Shown one piece after another: positions 7,918-14,599 of a stretch of 14,599 nucleotides of DNA. Below the pieces are notes generated by a model. It worked only from the letters and a program-made list of their open reading frames with translations, was not told where the DNA came from and did no database searches. The stretch's first letter is position 1. Each line of letters begins with the position of its first letter. The translations under genes and the position numbers were made by a program. Source of the DNA: Flavobacteriales bacterium (GTDB taxonomy: Bacteria > Bacteroidota > Bacteroidia > Flavobacteriales > Crocinitomicaceae); the NCBI GenBank assembly GCA_947375085.1, contig CANCEQ010000062.1:1-14599 (forward strand), in the 5' to 3' direction.

Positions 7918-10900
7918 ACGACTCTTTTTATCAATTACTAATCCCTTCGATTTTAAGTAATTGTAATTTGATGCAATTCGAAGAAACCAAAATAATTTTA
8001 TCTCTTGATAATACTCTGATGAATTCGGAACTTTTTGTTTAAACGAATGGTAAAAATTAAAGAACAAAGAAGTTGATTTATTTCCATTCTCTTTTCTTAC
8101 TAAATTAAAAAGTGGAAAAATACTTCTTTCTATTGTCCCATTTTGTTTCGAAAATACAAATAACTCTTGAAGGATTCTAAAATCGTAATTCTTGTTATAA
8201 TATTTTTTATAAGTAATTAATTTCCATAATATTGCGTGATAATTTTTAATCTCATTTGATCGTTTATATTTATATAATTCAAATAATAAACGATAGGTTG
8301 TTTCAGTAGGTGTCTTTCTTTGAAAATAAAATGGTTGAATTGAAAAATAACTGTCCTCTACACTTTTCTTATACCAAATAATCGGAGAGATTCTGAATGC
8401 TTTATATCCTTCCCCTTTTGTGTGCTCTATAATGGGCCATAAAACACTTGAAGTTCGTAAATTATTTATATTCTTATATCTATACAAAGCATACAAAATA
8501 GAAAATTTAGTTGATTGATTCAATGTATCTTTTGAATATTGAAACAACGGAATTAAAGTTGTCGAAACTTTACTTTTATTATGAGTATGCCAATACAAAG
8601 GAGTTACCATTAATTGTTCAAAAGGAAAATGATTGTATTTCACCTTCGAATAAAATGGTAGAACTTTAAAAGAATTATAATAATCGTTTTTCATTTTCCA
8701 AACGATAGGAAAAATGACTTTTTGATGTCTCCCTTCTTTATGTAAAGACCAATAAAATGGGAAAACCACTTTCGATTGAATGGTATCTTTTCCATCCGTT
8801 TTCTCATAGTTAAACCAAATTGGAAAAATTACTTTTCGAAATGAATTTGTATCTTTTATAGACCAATAAAATGGTGTTATTACTTTATGAGAGTAGGTTT
8901 TTAATGCGAATTCATTTTTAGGTGCTCCTCTTGAATACAAAGGGAAAAGTGTAAACGAACTATAATACTTACTATCATACTTCCAAACAATCGGAAACAA
9001 AACAGAATGAGAACGCGTCTTGTTTTTATAATGCCAATAAAGAGGGAATGAAACCAGCGAATGAATGGTGTCTTTTTTGGTTATTTCTTCTTTTTGAAAT
9101 AATAAGGGGAAAATGGTTGTTTTTGTTACTAATGAATCTTTTAAGTGCCAAATAAACGGAGTTACCGCATAATATTTGCTATTATATTTAAAATTAGATC
9201 CTTTTGAAAACAACGGAAAAACAGTAAATGATTTAGAAGTTGGTTTTTTAAAGCTCCATACAATTGGGAAAATTACTCTATTTGTTTTGTATTTATCTCC
9301 ATATGACCAATATAAAGGAAAAAGAACAGTTTTATTGATTGTATCCTTCCAGTCGTCAATTTTTGAGCTTGAATAAAACAAGGGTAACAAATTATTTTTT
9401 TTCGAAAGAGAATCTTCAAAATGCCAAAATAGTGGAGTAATGGCATAATACTTTTTATGTATATCTGAAGTATTTATTCCTCGTGAATAAAATGGAAAAA
9501 CTGTTAATGATTTTGAATACCAATTTTCAAATTTCCATATAACGGGAAATAAAACTGTTTTAGTTTCGTATTTGGCTTTTTTTGACCAATAAATTGGAAA
9601 AAACACATTCGATCTAATCGTGTCTCCTAAATCAATTTTTCTGGTATGAAAAAAGAATGGATATACTTTTATTTTGCTTGATATACTATCTTTTAAATAC
9701 CAAATTAAAGGAGTGACGGCAATGTGTTTTATTTTAGAATCATTTGTTTGACCATAAGAATAAAATGGAAAAACTGTTTTCGAATCATAATAAATGGAAT
9801 GATACTTCCAATAAACAGGAAAAATTATTTGATTGCTACTCGTTTCTTCTTTGTGTGACCAATAAATAGGAAATAAAACGGTTGACTTTACAGAATCAAT
9901 TCCTTCCACTTTTAAACTCGAAAACCATATGGGTAAAAATGCCTTTTTTGTATAATTATAATCTTTAAAACTCCAATAAAATGGAGTTACAACACGATGA
10001 GATCTTGATCCAAATTTAGATTCTCCTGTTGAGTATAATGGAAAAAATGTAGATGAAGAATAGTATTTGTTTTTAAAATTAAAAATCAAAGGAAACAACA
10101 CTTTTGATGTGTCAAATGTATTTTGATTAGACCAATAGATAGGAAAAATTACATTTGATTTAATTGTATCTTGGTTATGGATTTTTGTTCGTTTATACCA
10201 GATTGGAAAGGCGGTAAATTTATTTGATAATGAGTCTTTTGAATACCAAATAAAAGGAGTAATTCCTAAATGACTTTTTTGCTTATTTTTAGAATGTCCA
10301 ACAGAAACTAGCGGTAAAAGTGTAAATGAAGAATAGTACTTATTGTTTAAACTCCAAGCAATAGGAAAAACTATCTTATTATTCTTTTCACTGTCCTTAT
10401 AAGACCAGTAAATTGGAAATAAAGTATTTCTTTTAATTGTATCAGCATACGTTATTTCTTTACTACTGTAACATATTGGTAATAATCTAGTTTTCGTTTC
10501 AGTAACGGTTTTAAATTGCCAAAACAAGGGAGTTATTGCTAAATATTTCCTTTCTAAATAACTATTACTTCCTTTTGAATAAAGCGGAAAAAGTGTACTT
10601 GTCGTCTTTTCTGGAGAAGTAAAATTCCAATACAATGGAAAACCTATAAGATGAGATATTTTCAATCGTTGATTGTTTTTATACCACAGGAAGAAAAACA
10701 GATTGTTCTGGACATTCATTCCATCTTTCGAACGACTTATTTCCAAAAAATTAATTTCAGGTGCTAGTTCAAACAATTTTAAAGAAGTGGATGAATCTTG
10801 ATGATTTTGACTGTATCTATATACAGATGGATAATAAGTGGTAAGTAATTTCAAATCGCTTACCGAATCACTCTTATCTTTTATAAAAAGAGGAAATAAA

Positions 10901-11139
10901 TGAGAATGCTTTTGATTATTCTGAAAATCATTGGAATATTTAAATGTAGAAAAACAAATCTTCAATTCGAATAAATCATCACTTTTTGTTTTTTTTAAAA
11001 GTGGCCAAAGATTTAAGTTTTTATTTCTAGTTAAACCAAAATCAAAAGAAATATCTGATTTAGAAGAATCAACTTGTGCTTTTGCTAAAAATGTAAAAAG
11101 AAGACAAACTAATAAAACTAAGTTTTGGAAAAATCCCAT
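7903..11139 (-). CDS. Exported giant F-P strand-repeat protein (function unknown)
   Basis: I do not recognise a family. The 1078-residue product starts with a signal peptide (hydrophobic 6-18, cleavage likely after AKA21, leaving N-terminal Gln). After about 160 less regular residues come eight tandem repeats with conserved F-P at 167, 241, 332, 423, 514, 607, 698 and 793; the usual period is 91. Each full repeat has five strands: A (FPIYWS), B (hhFPhhW then YYSSF), C (TVFPLYSxG), D (hTPFhWxxKDS) and E (hFPIWF then DTIxS). Repeat 1 lacks strand B. Strand-like units continue, decayed, to about 1035, and the last residues are basic. The alternation of aromatic strands with short Lys/Asn/Ser/Asp turns suggests a long antiparallel beta meander, possibly an outer-membrane barrel or sheet. 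No T9SS sorting domain or C-terminal aromatic OMP signature is seen. It appears monocistronic, with a TAACTTTG box upstream. Confidence 0.85.
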   Translation of the reverse strand: MGFFQNLVLLVCLLFTFLAKAQVDSSKSDISFDFGLTRNKNLNLWPLLKKTKSDDLFELKICFSTFKYSNDFQNNQKHSHLFPLFIKDKSDSVSDLKLLTTYYPSVYRYSQNHQDSSTSLKLFELAPEINFLEISRSKDGMNVQNNLFFFLWYKNNQRLKISHLIGFPLYWNFTSPEKTTSTLFPLYSKGSNSYLERKYLAITPLFWQFKTVTETKTRLLPICYSSKEITYADTIKRNTLFPIYWSYKDSEKNNKIVFPIAWSLNNKYYSSFTLLPLVSVGHSKNKQKSHLGITPFIWYSKDSLSNKFTAFPIWYKRTKIHNQDTIKSNVIFPIYWSNQNTFDTSKVLFPLIFNFKNKYYSSSTFFPLYSTGESKFGSRSHRVVTPFYWSFKDYNYTKKAFLPIWFSSLKVEGIDSVKSTVLFPIYWSHKEETSSNQIIFPVYWKYHSIYYDSKTVFPFYSYGQTNDSKIKHIAVTPLIWYLKDSISSKIKVYPFFFHTRKIDLGDTIRSNVFFPIYWSKKAKYETKTVLFPVIWKFENWYSKSLTVFPFYSRGINTSDIHKKYYAITPLFWHFEDSLSKKNNLLPLFYSSSKIDDWKDTINKTVLFPLYWSYGDKYKTNRVIFPIVWSFKKPTSKSFTVFPLFSKGSNFKYNSKYYAVTPFIWHLKDSLVTKTTIFPLLFQKEEITKKDTIHSLVSFPLYWHYKNKTRSHSVLFPIVWKYDSKYYSSFTLFPLYSRGAPKNEFALKTYSHKVITPFYWSIKDTNSFRKVIFPIWFNYEKTDGKDTIQSKVVFPFYWSLHKEGRHQKVIFPIVWKMKNDYYNSFKVLPFYSKVKYNHFPFEQLMVTPLYWHTHNKSKVSTTLIPLFQYSKDTLNQSTKFSILYALYRYKNINNLRTSSVLWPIIEHTKGEGYKAFRISPIIWYKKSVEDSYFSIQPFYFQRKTPTETTYRLLFELYKYKRSNEIKNYHAILWKLITYKKYYNKNYDFRILQELFVFSKQNGTIERSIFPLFNLVRKENGNKSTSLFFNFYHSFKQKVPNSSEYYQEIKLFWFLRIASNYNYLKSKGLVIDKKSRVQKD
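8521..10641 (-). repeat. Eight in-gene tandem repeats, period 91 residues (273 bp)
   Basis: Within the giant gene, codons about 167-872 form eight tandem units. Distances between equivalent F-P motifs of strand A are 74, 91, 91, 91, 93, 91 and 95 residues. The short first step is explained by loss of one strand (B), and the +2 and +4 differences fall in the turns after strands C and E. The units have diverged at DNA level, so they are old and are not a recent slippage product. Confidence 0.85.
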
Positions 11140-11165
11140 AGAAACAGATAAAAGCTTTTAAAACA

Positions 11166-11173
11166 CAAAGTTA
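11166..11173 (-). promoter_or_regulatory. Candidate -7 box of the repeat-protein gene
   Basis: The reverse strand reads TAACTTTG, a full match to TAnnTTTG, 26 bases before the ATG at 11139. The expected start is near 11160. It lies just beyond the T-run of the neighbouring terminator, so the gene should be insulated from upstream transcription. No TTG is found at the usual spacing. Confidence 0.55.
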
Positions 11174-11186
11174 GAATTTAATTCAT

Positions 11187-11217
11187 AAAAAAAGCCACAT
11201 CCTTAAGAATGTGGCTT
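11187..11217 (-). terminator. Intrinsic terminator, originally of the J-KTSC gene
   Basis: On the reverse strand AAGCCACATTC pairs with GGATGTGGCTT (11 bp with one G-U pair, UUAA loop), followed directly by a run of five more T. It now lies downstream of the transposase. If the IS and one target copy are removed, the hairpin begins 21 bases after the stop codon of the gene at 12606-13055, the usual place for that gene's own terminator. Confidence 0.85.
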
Positions 11218-11225
11218 CCAATAAT
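11218..11225. repeat. Target-site duplication, left copy (CCAATAAT)
   Basis: CCAATAAT directly abuts the left IS end and recurs exactly at 12585-12592. Eight bases is a normal target duplication for the IS256 family. Confidence 0.85.
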
Positions 11226-11265
11226 GACACTATCCCGAAAAGTGTGTAAATAGAAAAAAGTTATT
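11226..11265 (+). repeat. IS256-family left inverted repeat
   Basis: Begins GACACTATCCCGAAAAGTG. Aligned without gaps to the reverse complement of the right end it matches at 29 of 40 positions, with exact blocks TATC, AAAGTGTGTAA, TAG and AAAGTT. Confidence 0.85.
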
Positions 11266-11266
11266 T

Positions 11267-12466
11267 TCAATACCTACTTATTCTTTCCTCAAAAATAATT
11301 AAAAATTGATTATGGATCATGCCCCAATCTCTAATTGGCATGGTCCATTTTTTTGTTGCTTCACTCAAAGCTAAAAAAGTTGATTTCATAACTGCATCAT
11401 CTGTAGGAAATGATAGTTTATTTTTCGTGTATTTTCTGATTTTTCCATTTAGATTTTCAATCAGATTTGTTGTATAAATTATTCGTCTGATTTCTAGAGG
11501 GAAATCAAAGAAAGCGGTTAATTCATCCCAATTTTCTCTCCAGCTTTTTATGGCATAAGAGTATTTTGAAGACCATTTCTTATCTAGTTCATTTAAAGCA
11601 AGTTCAGCTGATTTTTTATTCGGTGCTGTGTATATTTCTCTCATATCTTTAGCAAAATCTTTTTTGTCTTTCCAAACTACATATTTACTTGCATTTCGTA
11701 TTTGATGAACTACACATATTTGCTTTGTAGATTGCGGAAATACACTTTGAATAGTCTGAGTAAAACCATTTAGATTATCCGTTGCAGTAATCAAAATATC
11801 ATTTACTCCTCGTGCTTTAATATCAGTTAAAACAGTCATCCAAAACGCAGAAGATTCATTTTTACCTAGCCATAAACCCAAAACTTCTTTTCGTCCGTCT
11901 GTTCTTAAACCTACAGCTATATACATCGTTTTATTAATGACTTTTGAGTTTTCTCGAACTTTAAAAACAATACCGTCCATCCAAACAATCAGATATACAG
12001 GTTCTAAAGCTCTATTTTGCCAAGATGCAATATCATTAGTTACTCTATCTGTGATTCTAGAGATTTTTGAAGTTGAAATATCATAGCCATACAGTTCACT
12101 AATATGTTCTTCTATATCACTGTTAGACATTCCTTTAGCATACATTGAAATTATTATGTTTTCGAGCCCATCAATAAAACTTTCCCGTTTTTTGATAATC
12201 ATAGGTTGAAAACTAGAGTCGCGATCTCTTGGAACTTTTATTTCTGTTTCGCCTTGAGAGGATTTGATTTTCTTGGTAGTATGACCATTTCTAGAATTAG
12301 AATTTGGAGAATTTTTGTGTTTATCATAACCTAAATGGTCATCCAATTCTCCTTCTAACATCTCTTCTAATGCACGTTTTTTTAGTTCATGCATGAATGT
12401 GTTTAAATCTTCTCCAGTCTTAAACTGTTTAAAGAAATCTTTGCTAAATAAATCTTCTGCTTTCAT
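11267..12466 (-). CDS. IS256-family (mutator-type) transposase
   Basis: The 399-residue DDE transposase cuts and rejoins the IS ends. The N-terminal third carries the family landmarks [14 protein letters not shown] (37-50), [10 protein letters not shown] (58-67), [11 protein letters not shown] (78-88) and [14 protein letters not shown] (109-122). The catalytic triad is visible as Asp164 (VWMDGI), Asp230 (TATDNLNGF) and Glu337 ([14 protein letters not shown]), with the conserved C-x2-H at Cys251 and His254 ([10 protein letters not shown]). The length of about 400 is standard and the frame is unbroken. The gene fills nearly all of the element, leaving 41 bases to the left end and 118 to the right end. 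I see no strong promoter upstream; TAACTTTT and TAATTTTA boxes near 12480-12495 each miss the consensus at one position. Confidence 0.97.
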   Translation of the reverse strand: MKAEDLFSKDFFKQFKTGEDLNTFMHELKKRALEEMLEGELDDHLGYDKHKNSPNSNSRNGHTTKKIKSSQGETEIKVPRDRDSSFQPMIIKKRESFIDGLENIIISMYAKGMSNSDIEEHISELYGYDISTSKISRITDRVTNDIASWQNRALEPVYLIVWMDGIVFKVRENSKVINKTMYIAVGLRTDGRKEVLGLWLGKNESSAFWMTVLTDIKARGVNDILITATDNLNGFTQTIQSVFPQSTKQICVVHQIRNASKYVVWKDKKDFAKDMREIYTAPNKKSAELALNELDKKWSSKYSYAIKSWRENWDELTAFFDFPLEIRRIIYTTNLIENLNGKIRKYTKNKLSFPTDDAVMKSTFLALSEATKKWTMPIRDWGMIHNQFLIIFEERISRY

Positions 12467-12512
12467 ATACTGTGTGTTAAAATTACTAAAAAGTTATTTC
12501 CGAAAATTTTCC

Positions 12513-12532
12513 GACCTCTTTGGAGGGAGGTC
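12513..12532. other. Hairpin inside the IS right end, upstream of the transposase
   Basis: GACCTC (12513-12518) pairs with GAGGTC (12527-12532) around an eight-base loop, between the right inverted repeat and the transposase start. It has no T-run on the reverse strand. Such structures in IS leaders can shield the transposase from read-in transcription, but here that is only a suggestion. Confidence 0.4.
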
Positions 12533-12544
12533 AAAACTTTTCAG

Positions 12545-12584
12545 AACAACTTTGAGCTACTTACACACTTTATGAGATACTACC
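12545..12584 (-). repeat. IS256-family right inverted repeat
   Basis: Read on the reverse strand it begins GGTAGTATCTCATAAAGTG. It pairs with the left end at 29 of 40 positions and is bordered by the second CCAATAAT copy. Confidence 0.85.
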
Positions 12585-12592
12585 CCAATAAT
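12585..12592. repeat. Target-site duplication, right copy (CCAATAAT)
   Basis: Exact second copy of the eight bases at 11218-11225, abutting the right IS end and 13 bases short of the stop codon of the next gene. Confidence 0.85.
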
Positions 12593-12605
12593 CTATCTTT
12601 TCTGA

Positions 12606-13055
12606 TTATGCTACAACTGGTTGTTGAGAAACATTTCTGTATGTGAAAACTGTACAGATTTTTCTTCTTGCAAAACGCGCTGGAGAATCTGATTGACATA
12701 ATTTTGTATAAACATCTTTCGATACACCAAAATACTCATAACTATTACCATCTGAAAAATCCAAACGTAAAATTTGACCTTTGTAATGGAAATCTGTTAC
12801 GATGTTATTAGAAATACTTTCTGTGTATGCTTCTAAATTGTTTTTAGCTGTTTCAGGAGAAATACTTACCAAGAAATGGTATGCTTCAATGATTGCTTTA
12901 CTTTTTTCTTCAGCGGCAAGTTTACCTTCCTCATCGTTTACAAATTTATCAGGGTGAAATTCCTTCATAAATTTACGATAAACCGCTTTCATATCATTCA
13001 ATGATGTAGCTCTTTCCGTTCCTAAAAGCTTTCTAAATTCAACAACTCTCTTCAT
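12606..13055 (-). CDS. J-domain protein with C-terminal KTSC domain
   Basis: The 149-residue protein combines two small domains. Residues 5-65 form a J domain: FRKLLG opens it, MKAVYRKFMKEFHPDKF carries the essential HPD at 34-36, and AIIEAYHFL is the last helix, so it should stimulate an Hsp70 (DnaK) ATPase. Residues 90-135 match the KTSC domain (LRLDFSDGNSYEYFGVS, then SPARFARRKI), a small domain found alone or at the end of lysyl-tRNA synthetases and proposed to bind nucleic acid. No Gly/Phe or zinc-finger regions are present, so it is not a general DnaJ. No signal peptide, hence cytosolic. A TATCTTTG promoter box lies 52 bases upstream. The IS lies 21 bases past its stop, so transcripts now run into the IS or end at an unmapped site. 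What the KTSC part targets is unknown. Confidence 0.85.
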   Translation of the reverse strand: MKRVVEFRKLLGTERATSLNDMKAVYRKFMKEFHPDKFVNDEEGKLAAEEKSKAIIEAYHFLVSISPETAKNNLEAYTESISNNIVTDFHYKGQILRLDFSDGNSYEYFGVSKDVYTKLCQSDSPARFARRKICTVFTYRNVSQQPVVA

Positions 13056-13107
13056 AAAATATCTTAATGCTAGTTATTAATCCGTTTTTTTAAGGACTAA
13101 TTCGGTG

Positions 13108-13115
13108 CAAAGATA
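13108..13115 (-). promoter_or_regulatory. Candidate -7 box of the J-KTSC gene
   Basis: The reverse strand reads TATCTTTG, a full match to TAnnTTTG, followed by C as in many flavobacterial promoters. The predicted leader is about 45 bases. No exact TTG occurs at the standard distance. Confidence 0.55.
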
Positions 13116-13200
13116 CAACCTTTTTCAGAAATCGAAAATCGAAGTTGTAAATATGCTGTAAATTGATATTAATTTAGTTTTGAATTAACGTTAAAATCAT

Positions 13201-14169
13201 CTAAGAATTCCATCTGTTATTTTTCCATTCTTTTTGTTGTTCTTTGTTTAAGAATGTCCAAGCAACGATTCGACTTGTTTTATTTCCTTGTCCCATAGGT
13301 AAGGTTTTCACTTCGAATGCTTCTGCTTTTTCTAGTGCTTCGTAAATGCTTTTTAAATTAGATTGTTTTGAAATTAAAGATGAAAACCAAAAGCAATTGT
13401 TCTTGAATTGGCGACTTTGACGAATCATCGTACGAACAAATCGTTCTTCTCCTCCTTCACACCAAAGTTCACCGTTTTGTCCACCAAAATTTAGGTTGAC
13501 TTTCTTTACAACTTTCTGATTTAAATTCGATAATTTACGCAATGTACCAGCTTCTGCTTCTGCTTTAGATGCGTGAAATGGTGGATTACAAATAGTAAAA
13601 TCAATAAATTCTCCTTCCTTTAAAATTCCAGTGAAAATATCTTTTGGATTGGTTTGTAATCGACAGTCTATCACTTCTTTTAAAAAGGGATTATTTTCAA
13701 TTAATTTCTGAACTGACTCAATAGAAACTATATCAATATCTGAACCAATGAAAGTCCAACCATATTCATTATTTCCGATTATTGGATAAACTCCATTTGC
13801 TCCGATTCCAATATCTAAACATTTAATAGATGAACCTGTCGGAATTTTTCCGTAATTATAGATTCTTACTAAATCTGCTAAATGATGGATATAATCTGCT
13901 CTTCCAGGAATGGGTGGACATAAATAACCTTCCGGTATATCCCAATTTTCTATTTTATAAAAATGCTTCAATAACGATTTATTCAACATTTTCACCGCTT
14001 CAGCATCTGCAAAATCAATCGATTCATCGTTGTGAATGTTTAATTTTACAAAAGGAGCTAATTCAGGACAAGCCTCCACTAAAACCTTAAAATCGTAGCG
14101 CTCTTTGTGCTTATTTCGAGGATGTATTTTCGCCTTTTCCTTTGGTTGAACTTTCTTTTTTTGAGACAT
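13201..14169 (-). CDS. rlmF: 23S rRNA (adenine(1618)-N(6))-methyltransferase RlmF
   Basis: RlmF uses S-adenosylmethionine to methylate N6 of A1618 in 23S rRNA. With ATG 14169 the protein has 322 residues, near the 308 of the E. coli enzyme. I chose this start (MSQKKK) because the frame extends 18 codons upstream only by a TTG and would overlap the preceding gene by 38 bases; the chosen start leaves a 16-base gap. Features are a basic N-terminus (about 1-23), HPRNKHKERYDF (16-27), PPIPGRADYIHHLADL (85-100), SAM-binding motif I CLDIGIGANGVYPI (117-130), an acidic SDID (143-146), and the N6-adenine signature NPPFHAS (195-201). The tail includes LPMGQGNKTSRIVAW (290-304), also family-typical. It follows miaE in the same direction and is probably co-transcribed with it. 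Confidence 0.93.
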   Translation of the reverse strand: MSQKKKVQPKEKAKIHPRNKHKERYDFKVLVEACPELAPFVKLNIHNDESIDFADAEAVKMLNKSLLKHFYKIENWDIPEGYLCPPIPGRADYIHHLADLVRIYNYGKIPTGSSIKCLDIGIGANGVYPIIGNNEYGWTFIGSDIDIVSIESVQKLIENNPFLKEVIDCRLQTNPKDIFTGILKEGEFIDFTICNPPFHASKAEAEAGTLRKLSNLNQKVVKKVNLNFGGQNGELWCEGGEERFVRTMIRQSRQFKNNCFWFSSLISKQSNLKSIYEALEKAEAFEVKTLPMGQGNKTSRIVAWTFLNKEQQKEWKNNRWNS

Positions 14170-14185
14170 TAAATAGATTGGTCTT

Positions 14186-14599
14186 TTATCCGTGAATTGT
14201 TTCTTCTTTTCCGTAATTTGCAATAACAGTAGCTTCGAATGCTAACCATTCTTTCCAACGTTTATCTACATCTATTCCTTCTCCGTATTTTTTTGCAAAT
14301 CCTAAAAAGGTAGTGTAATGACCAGCTTCACTCGCCATTAAGTCGTAGTAAAATTTAGCTAATTCTTTGTCTTCAATATTATCAGAAAGTACTTTAAAAC
14401 GTTCGCAACTTCTTGCTTCAATCATCGCTGAAAATAATAAACGATCAACTAATGCTTTTTCACGACTTTCGCCTTTTTTCATGAATTTGGCTAATTCGTT
14501 CACATAGTTGTCTCTTCTTTCACGACCAAAAGTTAACCCTCTTGCTAAAATAATATCGTGCACCATTTTGAAATGCTCAATTTCTTCTTTCGAAATTTC
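14186..14599 (-). CDS. miaE: tRNA-(ms2io6A)-hydroxylase MiaE (partial, N-terminus off the right edge)
   Basis: MiaE is a non-haem diiron monooxygenase that hydroxylates the isopentenyl group of the modified A37 in tRNAs reading U-starting codons. The frame is open to the window end, so 137 residues are visible of roughly 190 typical for the family; the ATG at 14566 is internal. Directly before it the frame reads EEIEHFK, one E-x2-H iron-ligand pair. Further on come ARGLTFGRERRDNYVNEL, a family signature, then SAMIEARSCERF and a second E-x2-H in ASEAGHY. The end is YGKEETIHG. The gene precedes rlmF by 16 bases in the same direction. If the assignment holds, the host should carry the MiaA/MiaB pathway that makes the substrate; neither is in this window. 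Confidence 0.92.
   Translation of the reverse strand, partial: EISKEEIEHFKMVHDIILARGLTFGRERRDNYVNELAKFMKKGESREKALVDRLLFSAMIEARSCERFKVLSDNIEDKELAKFYYDLMASEAGHYTTFLGFAKKYGEGIDVDKRWKEWLAFEATVIANYGKEETIHG

Larger units (their letters stand above)
11226..12584. mobile_element. Complete IS256-family insertion sequence, 1359 bp
   Basis: The element has one transposase gene on the reverse strand, imperfect terminal inverted repeats (29 of 40 positions identical, including an 11-base exact block AAAGTGTGTAA) and an 8-bp direct repeat of the target on both sides. Both ends start with G. Total length fits the family (about 1.3-1.5 kb). The transposase frame is intact with all catalytic residues, so the copy may still be active. 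It sits between the J-KTSC gene and its terminator, disrupting no reading frame. A short hairpin near the right end (12513-12532) precedes the transposase start. Confidence 0.92.

Noticed and set aside
9176..9376. Plus-strand frame of 66 residues antisense to the repeat gene, and a similar one at 10931-11161
   Set aside because: They are by-products of the repeat gene's codon pattern on the other strand.
8521..10641. Regular 273-bp spacing considered as a CRISPR array or DNA satellite
   Set aside because: Repeats are diverged in DNA, far too long for CRISPR, and lie in one unbroken coding frame with conserved protein motifs.
12393..12575. 60-residue plus-strand frame across the IS right end
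   Set aside because: It overlaps the transposase start antisense and the inverted repeat; no sign of a coding gene.
13185..13194. Perfect 10-bp palindrome TTAACGTTAA just after the rlmF stop
   Set aside because: Too short and AT-rich for a terminator, with no T-run; a chance match in AT-rich DNA cannot be excluded.
14170..14223. Upstream extension of rlmF to a TTG start (18 more codons)
   Set aside because: It would overlap miaE by 38 bases and adds residues unlike the family; the ATG at 14169 gives the usual length and a 16-base gap.

Overview
This 14.6-kb window is chromosomal DNA of a low-GC member of the Bacteroidota, most likely class Flavobacteriia. The evidence is the recurrent promoter box TAnnTTTG ahead of genes, the lack of Shine-Dalgarno sequences, a signal peptide ending in K-A-Q, a PurF with a short propeptide and flavobacterial-looking sequence, and a YtxJ-type bacillithiol protein. 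I cannot name the genus from the sequence alone.

Layout, left to right. (1) 1-1511, minus: purF, cut by the left edge. A 226-bp gap follows with a palindromic repeat. (2) 1738-3630, minus: a YgiQ-type radical SAM protein with a nearly leaderless promoter. (3) 3749-4123, minus: a small lipoprotein with its own promoter and a strong terminator. (4) 4247-7901, plus: a four-gene run, pheS - ytxJ - glutaminyl cyclase - GT87 membrane glycosyltransferase, with gaps of 2 and 12 bp and a 4-bp ATGA overlap. (5) 7903-11139, minus: a 1078-residue exported protein made of eight 91-residue repeats of F-P-containing strands. It converges on the plus-strand operon with one base between the stop codons. (6) 11226-12584: a complete IS256-family insertion sequence with imperfect inverted ends and an 8-bp target duplication. 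(7) 12606-13055, minus: a J-domain plus KTSC-domain protein whose probable terminator now lies beyond the IS. (8) 13201-14599, minus: rlmF and the 3' part of miaE, two RNA-modification genes in one run.

Most of the window is housekeeping: purine synthesis, Phe-tRNA charging, rRNA and tRNA modification. The most unusual item is the repeat protein. Its family I do not recognise, and its pattern suggests a very long antiparallel beta meander. The cleanest evolutionary event is the IS insertion between the J-KTSC gene and its terminator; both copies of the target duplication are intact and the pre-insertion sequence can be rebuilt. No phage, CRISPR array, tRNA or rRNA gene was seen. No gene-free stretch exceeds about 230 bp.
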